From an uncultured Pseudomonadota bacterium (GTDB taxonomy: Bacteria; Pseudomonadota; Gammaproteobacteria; Burkholderiales; Usitatibacteraceae), in the NCBI GenBank assembly GCA_937898635.1, contig CALEJW010000105.1, positions 1 to 40,745 on the forward strand: a stretch of DNA of 40,745 bases, in the 5' to 3' direction. Below the pieces are notes generated by a model. That model ran no database searches. It was not told where the DNA came from and saw nothing but the letters and a program-made list of their open reading frames with translations. The position numbers and the translations under genes are program-made. Shown here in pieces: positions 1 through 10,258 of the stretch (its first letter is position 1; the number at the start of each line of letters is the position of its first letter).

Positions 1-800
1 AGCGTGAAGCGGTAGATGTTGTCCACGAAGAAGAGGATGTCGCGGCCCTCGTCGCGGAAGCGCTCGGCCATGGTGAGGCCGGTGAGTGCGACGCGCAGGC
101 GGTTGCCCGGGGGCTCGTTCATCTGCCCGAACACCATCGCCACCTTCGACTGCGAGAGGTCCTCCTGCACGATGACCTTGGCCTCGCTCATCTCGTGGTA
201 GAAGTCGTTGCCCTCGCGCGTGCGCTCTCCCACCCCCGCGAACACCGACAGGCCCGAGTGCTGGGTCGCGATGTTGTTGATGAGCTCGAGCATCGTCACG
301 GTCTTGCCCACGCCCGCGCCCCCGAAGAGGCCGATCTTGCCGCCCTTGGCGAAGGGGCAGATGAGGTCCACCACCTTGATGCCGGTCTCGAGCAGCTCCA
401 CGGAGGGCGAGAGCTCGTCGAACTTCGGCGCGGCGGCGTGGATGGAGCGGCGCTCGTCGGCCTTCACGGGGCCGCGCTCGTCGATGGGCCGGCCGAGGAC
501 GTCCATCACGCGGCCGAGCGTGGCCGCGCCCACCGGCACCGAGATCGGGCCGCCGGTGGCCTTCACCTTCATCCCGCGGCGAAGGCCGTCGGAGGAGCCC
601 ATGGCGATGGTGCGCACGATCCCGTCGCCCAGCTGCTGCTCGACCTCGAACGTGAGGTCCTTCTCGGCGAAGGAATCCGCCTCGGCGACGAGGGTGAGCG
701 CCTCGTAGATGTTGGGCATCGCCTCGCGCGGGAACTGGATGTCGATCACCGCGCCGATGCACTGGACGATCCTGCCTTCTGCCACTGGGGTCGCACTCAT
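1..800 (-). CDS. atpD: F1Fo ATP synthase subunit beta, 3' end cut by window edge
   Basis: Catalytic beta subunit of the F1 head, where ADP and phosphate are joined. About 266 residues are present, starting MSATPVAEGRIVQCIGAVID, the usual beta-barrel N-terminus. The Walker A loop GGAGVGKT, followed by TVTMLELINNIA, and the downstream GERTREGNDFYHEM segment are plain to read. The remaining C-terminal part lies beyond the left edge, so completeness cannot be judged. It is the most distal atp gene seen here, 25 bases after the atpG stop; the expected epsilon gene (atpC) would follow outside the window. The identification rests on motif reading and operon position and is very secure. Confidence 0.97.
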   Translation of the reverse strand, partial: MSATPVAEGRIVQCIGAVIDIQFPREAMPNIYEALTLVAEADSFAEKDLTFEVEQQLGDGIVRTIAMGSSDGLRRGMKVKATGGPISVPVGAATLGRVMDVLGRPIDERGPVKADERRSIHAAAPKFDELSPSVELLETGIKVVDLICPFAKGGKIGLFGGAGVGKTVTMLELINNIATQHSGLSVFAGVGERTREGNDFYHEMSEAKVIVQEDLSQSKVAMVFGQMNEPPGNRLRVALTGLTMAERFRDEGRDILFFVDNIYRFT

Positions 801-825
801 TTTGGGTTCCCGTAGGTCGAATCTG

Positions 826-1701
826 CTAGACAGCGGCCGCGCCGCCGACGATCTCGGAGAGTTCCTTCGTGATCGCCGCCTGGCGCGACTTGTTGTAGAC
901 GAGGGTGAGCTGGTCGATGACGCTGTTGGCGTTGTCGCTCGCCGCCTTCATCGCGACCATGCGGGCGGACTGCTCGCTCGCGATGTTCTCCGCGAGCGCC
1001 TGGTAGACGATGGCCTCGAGGTAGCGCGTGAGGAGCTGGTCGAGCACCGTCTTCGCGTCGGGCTCGTAGAGGTAGTCCCAGCCGCCGCGAACCGTGCGGT
1101 CGGTCTCCAGGAGCCGGTCCGCCGCGAGGGGCAGGAGCTGCTCGACGACCGTCTCCTGCTTCATGGTGTTGATGAAGCGCGTGTAGATCACGTGGATCGC
1201 GCCGATCTCGCCGGCGTTGTAGGCGTCGACCATCACGCGCACGGGGCCCACCAGCTTCTCCAGGTGGGGCGTGTCGCCGATGTGCGTGAGGTGGGAGACC
1301 ACATTGCCGCCGAAGCGCTGCAGGAAGCTGAATCCCTTGTTGCCGAAGGCGGTGTAGCGCACCTTCCGGCCTTCCTGCTGCCACTCCTTCACCTTCGTGG
1401 TGAGCAGGCGCAGCGCGTTGGTGTTGAGGCCCCCGCAGAGCCCCTTGTCGGAGGTGACGATGATCACGCCGAGGTCCTTCACCCCCTCGCGCCTGACGAG
1501 GAACGGGTGGCGATACTCGGGGTTGGCATTGGCCAGGTGCGCGGCGATGTTCCTGATCTTGTCGCCGTAGGGGCGGGCGTGGCGCATGCGGTCCTGGGCC
1601 TTCCGCATCTTGGAGGCCGCGACCATCTCCATGGCCTTGGTGATCTTGCGCGTGTTCTGCACGCTCTTGATCTTGGTCCGGATTTCCTTGGAGCCAGCCA
1701 T
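826..1701 (-). CDS. atpG: F1Fo ATP synthase subunit gamma
   Basis: Central rotor stalk subunit that turns inside the alpha3beta3 head. The 291-residue product has the usual family length and both hallmark terminal helices: MAGSKEIRTKIKSVQNTRKI at the N-terminus, followed by TKAMEMVAASKMRKAQ, and a C-terminal ASDNANSVIDQLTLVYNKSR-type helix, followed by QAAITKELSEIVGGAAA. The middle carries VIIVTSDKGLCGGLN, typical of the Rossmann-like gamma fold. It lies ten bases after the atpA stop and 25 before atpD, the normal F1 operon order. Nothing unusual is seen. Confidence 0.98.
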   Translation of the reverse strand: MAGSKEIRTKIKSVQNTRKITKAMEMVAASKMRKAQDRMRHARPYGDKIRNIAAHLANANPEYRHPFLVRREGVKDLGVIIVTSDKGLCGGLNTNALRLLTTKVKEWQQEGRKVRYTAFGNKGFSFLQRFGGNVVSHLTHIGDTPHLEKLVGPVRVMVDAYNAGEIGAIHVIYTRFINTMKQETVVEQLLPLAADRLLETDRTVRGGWDYLYEPDAKTVLDQLLTRYLEAIVYQALAENIASEQSARMVAMKAASDNANSVIDQLTLVYNKSRQAAITKELSEIVGGAAAV

Positions 1702-1711
1702 CTGCGCCGTC

Positions 1712-3253
<1,542 letters not shown>

Positions 3254-3282
3254 GGGGGCTCCGAATGCGTGGGTTTCTTCTG

Positions 3283-3819
3283 TCAGCGCGCGAGCGCGAC
3301 TGCCATCTGGGCGAGCGCGTCGCGGATGGAGGCGTGGATCACCTCGTCACCGACGTGCACGCGGGCGCCGCCGATGAGGGAAGCGTCCAGTTCCACCCGG
3401 GCGTCTATCCGCTTGCCGTACTGGCGCTCGAGCGAGGCCACGAGGTCGTCGCGCTCCGCGTCCGAAAGCGCCCTCGCGCTCACGATGCGCACCTCCAGCA
3501 CGCTTTCGTGGGCGCGCTTGAGCGCGTCGAACTGCGCGGCGATCTCCGGCAGCAGGGCGGCGCGGGAACCGTCGACGAGCAGCGTCACGAGGTTGCGCAC
3601 GGGCGCGGAGAGGGCGTCGCCGCCCACGTCGAAGAAGAACTCGAGCTTCTGCCGGCGGGTCAGGCGCGGGTTGCCGAGCAGGTCGGCCATGCGCGTGTCG
3701 GCGGCGATCGCCCCGGCGAGGGCGAGCCCGCTCGACCACCCCGCCAGGGCGTCGGCCTCCCGCGCCGTGCGAAAGGCGGCCTCGGCGTAGGGGCGGGCGA
3801 TGGTGGCGATCTCGGCCAT
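3283..3819 (-). CDS. atpH: F1Fo ATP synthase subunit delta
   Basis: Peripheral-stalk subunit (OSCP equivalent) joining b to the top of F1. 178 residues starting MAEIATIARPYAEAAF, the typical N-terminus; the C-terminal segment EVRIVSARALSDAERDDLVA and then GARVHVGDEVIHASIRDAL matches the conserved delta C-terminus. The start ATG is eight bases after the atpF stop, indicating coupled translation. Family and position agree. Confidence 0.96.
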   Translation of the reverse strand: MAEIATIARPYAEAAFRTAREADALAGWSSGLALAGAIAADTRMADLLGNPRLTRRQKLEFFFDVGGDALSAPVRNLVTLLVDGSRAALLPEIAAQFDALKRAHESVLEVRIVSARALSDAERDDLVASLERQYGKRIDARVELDASLIGGARVHVGDEVIHASIRDALAQMAVALAR

Positions 3820-3827
3820 GGCGCGCC

Positions 3828-4298
3828 CTAGAGCTGGGCCTTCAGCTTGCCGAGCATGTCGGCGTGGGCCTTGGCGTCGACTTCGCGCTGCAGGATCTTC
3901 TCCGCGCCGGCCACGGCGAGGGCGGCCACCTGTTCGCGCAGTTCGGTCTTCGCCTTGGCCAGCTCCGAGGCGATCTGCTCCCGAGCGGCGGCGACGATGC
4001 GCTCGGCCTCGGCCTTCGCCTCGTTGCGGGCTTCCTCGACGATCTGGGTGCCGCGCTTCTCGCTGTCTCCCAGGACGCCCGAGGCGCGCTCGCGCGCCTC
4101 CTTCAGCGCGGCATCGCCGCGGCGTTCGGCTTCCACGAGCGCCGCCTTGCCCCTCTCCGCGGCCGCGAGCCCGTCGGCGATGCGCTTGTTGCGCTCGTCG
4201 ATGGCGCGATTGAGCGGCGGCCAGATGAACTTGACCGTGAACCAGATGAGGAAAGCGAACGACAGCGCCTGGACGAACAAGGTCGCGTTGATGTTCAT
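3828..4298 (-). CDS. atpF: F1Fo ATP synthase subunit b
   Basis: Peripheral-stalk subunit, 156 residues as in most proteobacteria. One N-terminal membrane helix (about residues 5-25, NATLFVQALSFAFLIWFTVK) is followed by a long charged, Ala/Glu/Lys-rich coiled coil with no aromatic residues, as expected of the dimeric stalk. The FIWPPLNRAIDERNKRIADG segment after the helix is the usual b-subunit joint. It lies 28 bases after atpE and 8 before atpH. Only one b gene is seen; there is no b' copy. Confidence 0.97.
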   Translation of the reverse strand: MNINATLFVQALSFAFLIWFTVKFIWPPLNRAIDERNKRIADGLAAAERGKAALVEAERRGDAALKEARERASGVLGDSEKRGTQIVEEARNEAKAEAERIVAAAREQIASELAKAKTELREQVAALAVAGAEKILQREVDAKAHADMLGKLKAQL

Positions 4299-4326
4299 GG
4301 CGAACGACCCTTCCGGAGGACCTCGA

Positions 4327-4593
4327 TTACTTGATGACCGACAGCAGCGGGTTCGCGAATCCGAAGAACATCGCGATGCCCACGCCGATCAGGAACGCCG
4401 CGTCGATGAGACCGGCGAGCAGGAACATGAATTTCTGCAGCTGCGGGATGAGCTCCGGCTGGCGGCCGGCGGCCTCGAGGAACTTCGAGCCCATGATGCC
4501 GATGCCGATGCAGGCGCCGATGGCGCCCAGGCCGATGATGATGCCGATGCCGAGCGCCGTGTAGCCTTGGACGAGGGCGAGGTACTGAGCCAT
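4327..4593 (-). CDS. atpE: F1Fo ATP synthase subunit c (proteolipid)
   Basis: Rotor-ring proteolipid, 88 residues, forming a two-helix hairpin. The polar loop AAGRQPEL is at about 41-48, and the ion-binding carboxylate is Asp64 in LAGLIDAAFLIGVG. The lack of the Gln/Ser/Thr pattern of sodium-coupled rings suggests proton coupling (inference). Helix 1 is very Gly-rich (GIGIIIGLGAIGACIGIGIM). An AAGGAAA Shine-Dalgarno lies about seven bases before the ATG, consistent with the high expression needed for a multicopy ring. Confidence 0.98.
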   Translation of the reverse strand: MAQYLALVQGYTALGIGIIIGLGAIGACIGIGIMGSKFLEAAGRQPELIPQLQKFMFLLAGLIDAAFLIGVGIAMFFGFANPLLSVIK

Positions 4594-4648
4594 TGTTTTT
4601 CCTTTCGGAGGTGCGGGCGTTGATGTTGAGGGTGCGAAACGTGTCGAT

Positions 4649-5497
4649 TCAGTGGTGTTCGTGGGCCATCGCGATGTAGACGACCGACAGCACCATGAAG
4701 ATGAAGGCCTGCAGCAGGATGATCAGGATGTGGAACACCGCCCAGGCCCAGGTGAAGAGCGCCGAGGCGCCGCCGGCGAGCAACCCGCCCAGGCTCACGC
4801 TGGCGATCATGCCGAGCAGCCCGAGGAGCATGAAGATCAGCTCCCCGGCGTACATGTTCCCGAAGAGCCGCATGCCGAGGGAGACGGGCTTGGCGAGGAG
4901 CTCGATCAGGTTGAGGGCGAAATTGGGGATCCACAGGAGCGGGTTTGCGCCGAAGGGCGCGGTGAAAAGCTCGTGGACGAAGCCGCCGGCGCCCTTGGCC
5001 TTGAAGCTGAAGAAGATGATGAGGAAGAGCACCGAGAAGCTCATCGCGAACGTGGTGTTCAGGTCGGTCGACGGAACCGCCTTCCAGTACGCGGAGTGGG
5101 CGGGGTTTCCGAGGATGTAGTGGTTCACCACCTCGGAGGCGAGCGCGACCCAGTCGATGGGGATGAGGTCCATGAGGTTCATCATGAACACCCAGGTGAA
5201 GATCGTGAGGGCCAGCGGGCCGAGGAACGCGCGCGAGCCGGGGAAGACGTCGCGCACCGTGCCGTCCACGAACTCGAAGAACATCTCGATGAAGGACTGG
5301 AGGCGCCCGGGGACTCCCGCGGTGGCGCTCCGGGCCACCAGCCAGATGAGGCCCAGGCCCGCGAGGCCCACGACCCAGCCCATGACGATGGTGTCCAGGT
5401 TGAGCGTCCAGAACCCGCCCTCGCCCACCGTCACGCGCAGGTTGGTGAGGTGGTGGGTGATGTAGTCCGTCGGTGTGATTTGCGCTTGGGCGGCCAT
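4649..5497 (-). CDS. atpB: F1Fo ATP synthase subunit a
   Basis: Membrane stator subunit forming the proton half-channels against the c ring. The reading frame is open upstream to 5689, but the first sensible start is the ATG at 5497 (MAAQAQITPTDYITHHLTNL, 282 residues), preceded by GAAG-rich sequence; the longer frame would run back through atpI. The essential arginine is visible as Arg210 in KPVSLGMRLFGN. Several hydrophobic helices are present (for example 40-57, 96-116, 150-166, 220-240). The start is five bases after the atpI stop. Confidence 0.97.
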   Translation of the reverse strand: MAAQAQITPTDYITHHLTNLRVTVGEGGFWTLNLDTIVMGWVVGLAGLGLIWLVARSATAGVPGRLQSFIEMFFEFVDGTVRDVFPGSRAFLGPLALTIFTWVFMMNLMDLIPIDWVALASEVVNHYILGNPAHSAYWKAVPSTDLNTTFAMSFSVLFLIIFFSFKAKGAGGFVHELFTAPFGANPLLWIPNFALNLIELLAKPVSLGMRLFGNMYAGELIFMLLGLLGMIASVSLGGLLAGGASALFTWAWAVFHILIILLQAFIFMVLSVVYIAMAHEHH

Positions 5498-5502
5498 GCG
5501 TT

Positions 5503-5949
5503 TCAGTTCTTCTTCACCAGGGCGAGCAGCGGGGCTGCCCACGCGACACAGAATCCTGCCAACACGGCGCCGGGCGCCGCTCCTGCTGCCTCCAGCCCGG
5601 ACAGCCCGGAAAGGAGCACGGCCAGTCCCGCGAGGGAAACGGTCCACTTCGCCGCCTCGGCGAGGACCACGTCCCGCAGGGCCTGCCACGCCGTCGGCGC
5701 CGGTCTGCGGCGCCAGGCGAGGAGCCCCAGGAAGGCGAGCGTGCCCGCGAGGGCCGCGCCGCCGCCCAGGAGCGCCGCGAGGGCGCCCTGCCAGCCGCCG
5801 AACGCGAAGCTTGCTGCACTGCAGCAGGCGACCAGCCCGCCCTGGACCAGGACCAGCCGGCGCCCGTGGAACGGCCCGGGCGCAGGCGCCGGGCCCGGGC
5901 TTCGGGACGGTGCCGACAAACCGGCGGATTTTAGCCCGGATGGGGTCAT
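5503..5949 (-). CDS. atpI: ATP synthase protein I (AtpI-like), start uncertain
   Basis: Small hydrophobic protein at the head of the atp operon; AtpI homologues help assemble the c ring. Up to 148 residues, with four likely membrane segments: VLVQGGLVACCSAASFAF, then ALAALLGGGAALAGTLAFLG, a WTVSLAGLAVLLSGL segment and a final AVLAGFCVAWAAPLLALV. The first ~30 residues are Pro/Ala-rich and unlike the rest. A good promoter (5928-5957) overlaps the ATG at 5949, so the real start may be lower, for example the in-frame TTG at 5919. Weakly conserved family; the call leans on position between parB and atpB. Confidence 0.8.
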   Translation of the reverse strand: MTPSGLKSAGLSAPSRSPGPAPAPGPFHGRRLVLVQGGLVACCSAASFAFGGWQGALAALLGGGAALAGTLAFLGLLAWRRRPAPTAWQALRDVVLAEAAKWTVSLAGLAVLLSGLSGLEAAGAAPGAVLAGFCVAWAAPLLALVKKN

Positions 5950-5957
5950 GGGGTCAA
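5928..5957 (-). promoter_or_regulatory. Predicted sigma70-type promoter for the atp operon
   Basis: Reading the minus strand, TTGACC (5952-5957) is separated by 18 bases from TAAAAT (5928-5933); each box matches the consensus at five of six positions. It lies just after the parB stop and would start transcription near 5921. A perfect tandem repeat of an 8-base unit (TGGGGTCA on the plus strand, 5941-5956) overlaps the -35 box. Predicted by eye only. Confidence 0.5.
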
Positions 5958-5985
5958 AAGTTGCGGCATCGCAATATGGGCCGGC

Positions 5986-6846
5986 CTAGCGCCGCTTGAG
6001 CCGTGCCGCGATGCCGTCGAGCTGCTCGAGGGAAGCGTAGTCGATGACGAGGCTGCCGCGCCCGCCCTTCCGGGGTTTCAGGGCGACGGGGGCGCCGAGG
6101 GCCTCCGAAAGCTCCTCCTGGAGGCGCCGGGCGTCGGGGTCCAGGCGCGTCTTCCCGGCGCGGGTCGCCGGCCGGGTGGCGGTCGCGGCGTGCTGCACCA
6201 GACGCTCGGCCTCGCGCACCGAAAGCCCGCGGGCGGCGACCTGCCCGGCGAGCTCCACCTGCTTCGCCTTCGAGACGCCGAGGAGGGCCCGGGCGTGCCC
6301 CATGTCGAGGCGCCCGTCGAGGAGCATCTCCTGCACAGCCGCCGCGAGGTCCAGCAGGCGAAGGAGGTTCGTGACCGCGCTGCGCGAGCGGCCCACCGCG
6401 CGCGCCGCCTCGTCGTGGGTGAGGTGGAACTCCTCCACGAGGCGCTTCAGGCCCGCGGCCTCCTCGATGGGGTTCAGGTCCTCGCGCTGGATGTTCTCGA
6501 TGAGCCCGATGCCCAGGGCCGCGTCGTCGGCCACCTCCCGGATGAGGGCCGGGACGCGCGCGAGGCCCGCGATCTGCGCGGCGCGCCAGCGGCGCTCGCC
6601 GGCGAGGATCTCGTAGTTGCCGTCGTCCACGGGCCTCACGACCACCGGCTGCAGGATCCCGCGCACGCGGATCGACTCGGCGAGTTCGGCGAGGGAGGCC
6701 TGGTCCATCCTCGTGCGCGGCTGGTACTTGCCGGGCCTGAGCGACCCCACCGCGAGTTCCGCGAGGTCGCCGTCGGACTTCGCCTTCGAGCCTCCGCCGA
6801 GGAGCGCGTCGAGGCCGCGGCCGAGTCCCTTGTGCTTGGTGCTCAT
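5986..6846 (-). CDS. parB: Chromosome-partitioning protein ParB
   Basis: CTP-dependent sliding clamp that loads on parS and compacts the origin region; ParA acts on it. The frame is open to 7197, but the family N-terminus MSTKHKGLGRGLDALLGG begins at the ATG at 6846, giving 286 residues. The ParB/Srx motif GERRWRAA is at about 83-90, ENIQREDLNPIEEA at 117-130, and the helix-turn-helix (LTHDEAARAVGRSRSAVTNL) at about 142-161. A C-terminal dimerisation segment closes the protein. It follows parA by 17 bases, and two parS-like sites lie about 3.5 kb upstream. Confidence 0.97.
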   Translation of the reverse strand: MSTKHKGLGRGLDALLGGGSKAKSDGDLAELAVGSLRPGKYQPRTRMDQASLAELAESIRVRGILQPVVVRPVDDGNYEILAGERRWRAAQIAGLARVPALIREVADDAALGIGLIENIQREDLNPIEEAAGLKRLVEEFHLTHDEAARAVGRSRSAVTNLLRLLDLAAAVQEMLLDGRLDMGHARALLGVSKAKQVELAGQVAARGLSVREAERLVQHAATATRPATRAGKTRLDPDARRLQEELSEALGAPVALKPRKGGRGSLVIDYASLEQLDGIAARLKRR

Positions 6847-6863
6847 GCTTTCCTTCCTTGTGC

Positions 6864-7640
6864 TCAGGCCGGGACGGCCACGCCGCTGCGCTCGAGGAGC
6901 TCGCGCGCGAAGGCGAGGTGCGCGTGGGCGCCCTTGGAGATCGGATCGTGCAGCAGCACGGGCTTGCCGAAGGAGGGCGCCTCGGCGATGCGCACGTTTC
7001 GCGGGATCACCGTGTCGAAGACCTTCGCCCCGTAGTGGCGCTTCAGTTCGTCGGAGACCTGCACGGTGAGCGTGCTCCTCGGGTCGTACATCGTGCGCAC
7101 CAGCGCCTCGATCTCGATGCGGGGATTGAGGTTCTGCTTCACCTTGCGCAGCGTCCCCACGAGGTCGGAGAGCCCCTCGAGCGCGTAGTACTCGCACTGC
7201 ATGGGAATGATCACCGCGTCCGCCGCGGTGAAGCCGTTCACCGTGAGCATGTTGAGCGCCGGCGGGCAGTCGATCACCACGTGGTCGTAGTCGGCGAGCA
7301 CGGGAGAGAGCGCCTCGCGCAGGCGGAACTCGCGGCGCTCCAGGCCGATCAGCTCCACCTCGGCGCCGGCGAGGTCGCGGTTGGAGCCCACGACGTCGTA
7401 GCCGCCCTCGGCCCTCACGCGCGCGCTCGCGAGATCGTGCTCGCCGAGGATGACGCCGTACACCGTGCGGTCGAGCGCGGTCTTGTCGACACCGCTGCCG
7501 GTGGTGGCGTTGCCCTGGGGATCGAGGTCCACGAGCAGCACGCGGCGGCCGTAGTGCGCGAGGCTCGCGGAGAGGTTCACGGCGATGGAGGTCTTGCCGA
7601 CGCCGCCCTTCTGGTTGGCGATCACGTAGGTGCGGGCCAT
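6864..7640 (-). CDS. parA: Chromosome-partitioning ATPase ParA (Soj)
   Basis: Deviant-Walker ATPase that moves ParB-parS complexes. 258 residues starting MARTYVIANQKGGVGKTSIA, with the signature Lys11 and P-loop KGGVGKT at 11-17; the second motif LLVDLDPQGNATTG and the Walker B VVIDCPPALNML are intact. There is no N-terminal helix-turn-helix extension, so this is the chromosomal (type Ib/Soj-like) rather than plasmid type Ia form. The ATG overlaps the rsmG stop by one base (TGATG), showing tight translational coupling. parB follows directly. Confidence 0.98.
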   Translation of the reverse strand: MARTYVIANQKGGVGKTSIAVNLSASLAHYGRRVLLVDLDPQGNATTGSGVDKTALDRTVYGVILGEHDLASARVRAEGGYDVVGSNRDLAGAEVELIGLERREFRLREALSPVLADYDHVVIDCPPALNMLTVNGFTAADAVIIPMQCEYYALEGLSDLVGTLRKVKQNLNPRIEIEALVRTMYDPRSTLTVQVSDELKRHYGAKVFDTVIPRNVRIAEAPSFGKPVLLHDPISKGAHAHLAFARELLERSGVAVPA

Positions 7641-8266
7641 CAGGCGGCTTTCAGGAGGACGAGGTGTCGCTGCGCGTCGAGCGACGGCACGCTGAGCTCG
7701 ACCACGTTCTCGACGCGGTGGGTGGAGGGAAGCTTCGCGATCTCCTCGCGGGGGTTCACGCCCTTCATCGCGAGGAGCGTGCCGCCCGGCGCGACGAGGT
7801 GGCCGGCCTGGCCCACGAAGTCGGCGAGCTCCGCGAAGGCGCGGGAGACGACCGCGTCGAAGCGCGCCGAAGGGTGCCATTGCTCGACGCGCTCGCAGGC
7901 GACCTCGACGTTCGCGAGCGCGAGCTCGGCCTTCGCCTGGCGCAGGAACGCCGCCTTCTTGTGGCTCGAGTCGAGGAGCGTCACGGCGAGCGCGGGGCGG
8001 GCGATCGCGAGCGGGATGCCCGGGAGCCCCGCGCCGGTGCCCACGTCGAGGAGCGTTGCGGCGCCCTTCACGTGGGGCAGCACCGAAAGGCTGTCGAGGA
8101 GGTGCAGGACCACCATCCTCTCCGGCTCGCGCACGGCCGTGAGGTTGTGCACGCGGTTCCACTTGCCGAGGAGGGCGAGGTAGGCGACGAGCTTCCCGCG
8201 CGCTGCCGCGTCGAGCTCGAGGCCCATCGCGGCGAGGCCCTCGTCCAGACGCGCGGCCACACTCAT
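7640..8266 (-). CDS. rsmG: 16S rRNA (guanine-527-N7)-methyltransferase
   Basis: SAM-dependent methyltransferase (old name GidB) that modifies G527 in the 530 loop of 16S rRNA. 208 residues, normal length. LLGKWNRVHNLTAVR (about 32-46), HLLDSLS and the SAM-binding motif LDVGTGAGLPGIPLAI (about 73-88) are all present. The ATG overlaps the mnmG stop in an ATGA, and the stop overlaps the parA start, so mnmG-rsmG-parA are translationally linked. Confidence 0.97.
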   Translation of the reverse strand: MSVAARLDEGLAAMGLELDAAARGKLVAYLALLGKWNRVHNLTAVREPERMVVLHLLDSLSVLPHVKGAATLLDVGTGAGLPGIPLAIARPALAVTLLDSSHKKAAFLRQAKAELALANVEVACERVEQWHPSARFDAVVSRAFAELADFVGQAGHLVAPGGTLLAMKGVNPREEIAKLPSTHRVENVVELSVPSLDAQRHLVLLKAA

Positions 8267-10170
8267 GCGCTCTTTTCCTCGGCGCCCGCCCGCGCGGCGA
8301 GCAAGCGCCGCTTCAGGTGCACGAGCAGGAGCGAGATCGCCGCGGGCGTGATGCCCTGCATGCGCGCCGCCTGCCCGATGGTCCCCGGGCGGTGCTGGGC
8401 GAGCTTCTGGCGCGCTTCCACGCTCAAGCCCCGGACCGCGGCGTAGTCGAGATCCGCGGGGATCGCCTGGGTCTCCTGGGCGAGCTGGCGGGCGATCTCG
8501 TCGCGCTGGCGGTCGATGTAGCCCGCGTACTTGGCCGCGATTTCCACCTGCTCGGCGACGGCCTCGTCCGCGGGACCCTCGCCGGCATTGGGAAAGGACA
8601 ACAGTGAGCGATAACTCACATCAGGGCGGCGGAGGAGCTCGAAGAACGAGTACTCGCGCTCGATGGGTTGGCCCAGGACGCGCACCTGGTCCGCCTCGGG
8701 AATCCGGCCGGGGTGCGCCCAGGTCGCCTTGAGGCGCGCGGTCTCCCGCTCGATCGCCTCGCGCTTGCGGGAGAAGGCCTCCCAGCGCGCGTCGTCCACG
8801 AGCCCGAGCCGGCGGCCCGCCTCGGTCAGCCGGAGGTCCGCGTTGTCTTCCCTGAGCTGCAGGCGGTACTCCGCGCGGCTGGTGAACATCCGGTAGGGCT
8901 CGGAAACGCCCCGGGTCACGAGGTCGTCCACCAGGACGCCCAGGTAGGCCTCGTCGCGCCTCGGGCACCAGCCCGCCTCGCCCCGGGCGTGGAGGCTCGC
9001 GTTGATGCCGGCGAGCAGGCCCTGGGCCGCCGCCTCCTCGTAGCCGGTGGTGCCGTTCACCTGGCCGGCGAAGAAGAGCCCGGAAATGGCCTTCGTCTCG
9101 AGCGTGGCCTCGAGGCCCCGCGGGTCGAAGTAGTCGTACTCGATCGCGTAGCCCGGGCGCAGGATGTGCGCATTCTCGAGGCCCGGGATCGAGCGCACCA
9201 GCTTCCACTGGATGTCGAACGGGAGGCTCGTGGAGATGCCGTTCGGGTAGACCTCGTGGGTCTCGAGGCCCTCCGGCTCCAGGAAGACCTGGTGGCTCGC
9301 CTTGTCGGCGAAGCGGTGGATCTTGTCCTCGATCGAGGGGCAGTAGCGGGGACCGACGCCCTCGATCACCCCGGTGAACATCGGCGAGCGGTCGAGCCCG
9401 CCGCGGATCGCCTCGTGGGTCGCCGCGTTGGTGTGGGTGATCCAGCAGGGGAGCTGCCGCGGATGCATCTCCCGGGAGCCGAGGAAGGAGAAGACGGGTT
9501 CGGGCGAATCCCCCGGCTGCGCCACGCACTTCGCGTAGTCGATGGTCCGGCCGTCGAGGCGGGGAGGCGTGCCGGTCTTCAGGCGCCCGGCGGGAAGCCG
9601 GAGCTCGCGAAGCCTCGCGGCGAGGGAGAGCGAGGGGGGGTCTCCCGCGCGTCCCGCGGAGTAGTTCTCCAGCCCCACGTGGATTCGTCCGCCCAGGAAG
9701 GTGCCGGCCGTGAGGACCACGGCGCTCCCGTGGAAGCGCAGGCCGATCGCGGTCACCGCCCCGGCGACCCGGTCGCCCTCGAGGATGAGGTCGTCCACTG
9801 CCTGCTGGAAGAGCCAAAGGTTCGGCTGGTTCTCCAGCCGGCGGCGGATCGCGGCGCGGTAGAGCACCCGGTCGGCCTGGGCGCGAGTGGCCCGGACCGC
9901 GGGACCCTTGCTCGCGTTGAGGGTGCGGAACTGGATGCCCGCCTCGTCGGTGGCGAGCGCCATGGCGCCGCCCAATGCGTCCACCTCGCGCACCAGGTGG
10001 CCCTTGCCGATGCCCCCGATCGAGGGGTTGCAGGACATCTGGCCGAGGGTCTCGAGCGCGTGGGTGAGGAGGAGGGTGCGCGACCCCGCCCGGGCCGCCG
10101 CGAGCGCCGCCTCGGTGCCGGCGTGGCCGCCACCCACGACGATCACGTCGAAACGGCTGGGGAAGTCCAT
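8263..10170 (-). CDS. mnmG: tRNA U34 carboxymethylaminomethyl synthase, FAD subunit
   Basis: Flavoprotein (old name GidA) that, with MnmE, installs cmnm5 on the wobble uridine of several tRNAs. 635 residues. The FAD Rossmann motif GGGHAGTE is at 13-20; the family signatures GPRYCPSIEDKI and AGQVNGTTGYEEAAAQGLLA are both present. Its 5' region (10171-10358) holds two parS-like palindromes; a TAGAAT box at 10226-10231 (minus strand) could be a -10 element but has no convincing -35. The partner mnmE lies 0.5 kb upstream, separated by a small gene. Confidence 0.98.
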   Translation of the reverse strand: MDFPSRFDVIVVGGGHAGTEAALAAARAGSRTLLLTHALETLGQMSCNPSIGGIGKGHLVREVDALGGAMALATDEAGIQFRTLNASKGPAVRATRAQADRVLYRAAIRRRLENQPNLWLFQQAVDDLILEGDRVAGAVTAIGLRFHGSAVVLTAGTFLGGRIHVGLENYSAGRAGDPPSLSLAARLRELRLPAGRLKTGTPPRLDGRTIDYAKCVAQPGDSPEPVFSFLGSREMHPRQLPCWITHTNAATHEAIRGGLDRSPMFTGVIEGVGPRYCPSIEDKIHRFADKASHQVFLEPEGLETHEVYPNGISTSLPFDIQWKLVRSIPGLENAHILRPGYAIEYDYFDPRGLEATLETKAISGLFFAGQVNGTTGYEEAAAQGLLAGINASLHARGEAGWCPRRDEAYLGVLVDDLVTRGVSEPYRMFTSRAEYRLQLREDNADLRLTEAGRRLGLVDDARWEAFSRKREAIERETARLKATWAHPGRIPEADQVRVLGQPIEREYSFFELLRRPDVSYRSLLSFPNAGEGPADEAVAEQVEIAAKYAGYIDRQRDEIARQLAQETQAIPADLDYAAVRGLSVEARQKLAQHRPGTIGQAARMQGITPAAISLLLVHLKRRLLAARAGAEEKSA

Positions 10171-10258
10171 GGAAGGGTCCGGGGGCCGGGAAGGCCCCGG
10201 CGGCGCGCGAAAAACCGAAGCGCGAATTCTACGGGAAAAGCCCCGGCCGACCTAGGGT

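Noticed and set aside
9671..9686. Third parS-like site in mnmG around CCACGTGG
   Set aside because: Only 10 of 16 positions match and the outer arms are not palindromic; a similar partial match at about 24155 in the LysM gene is also likely chance.
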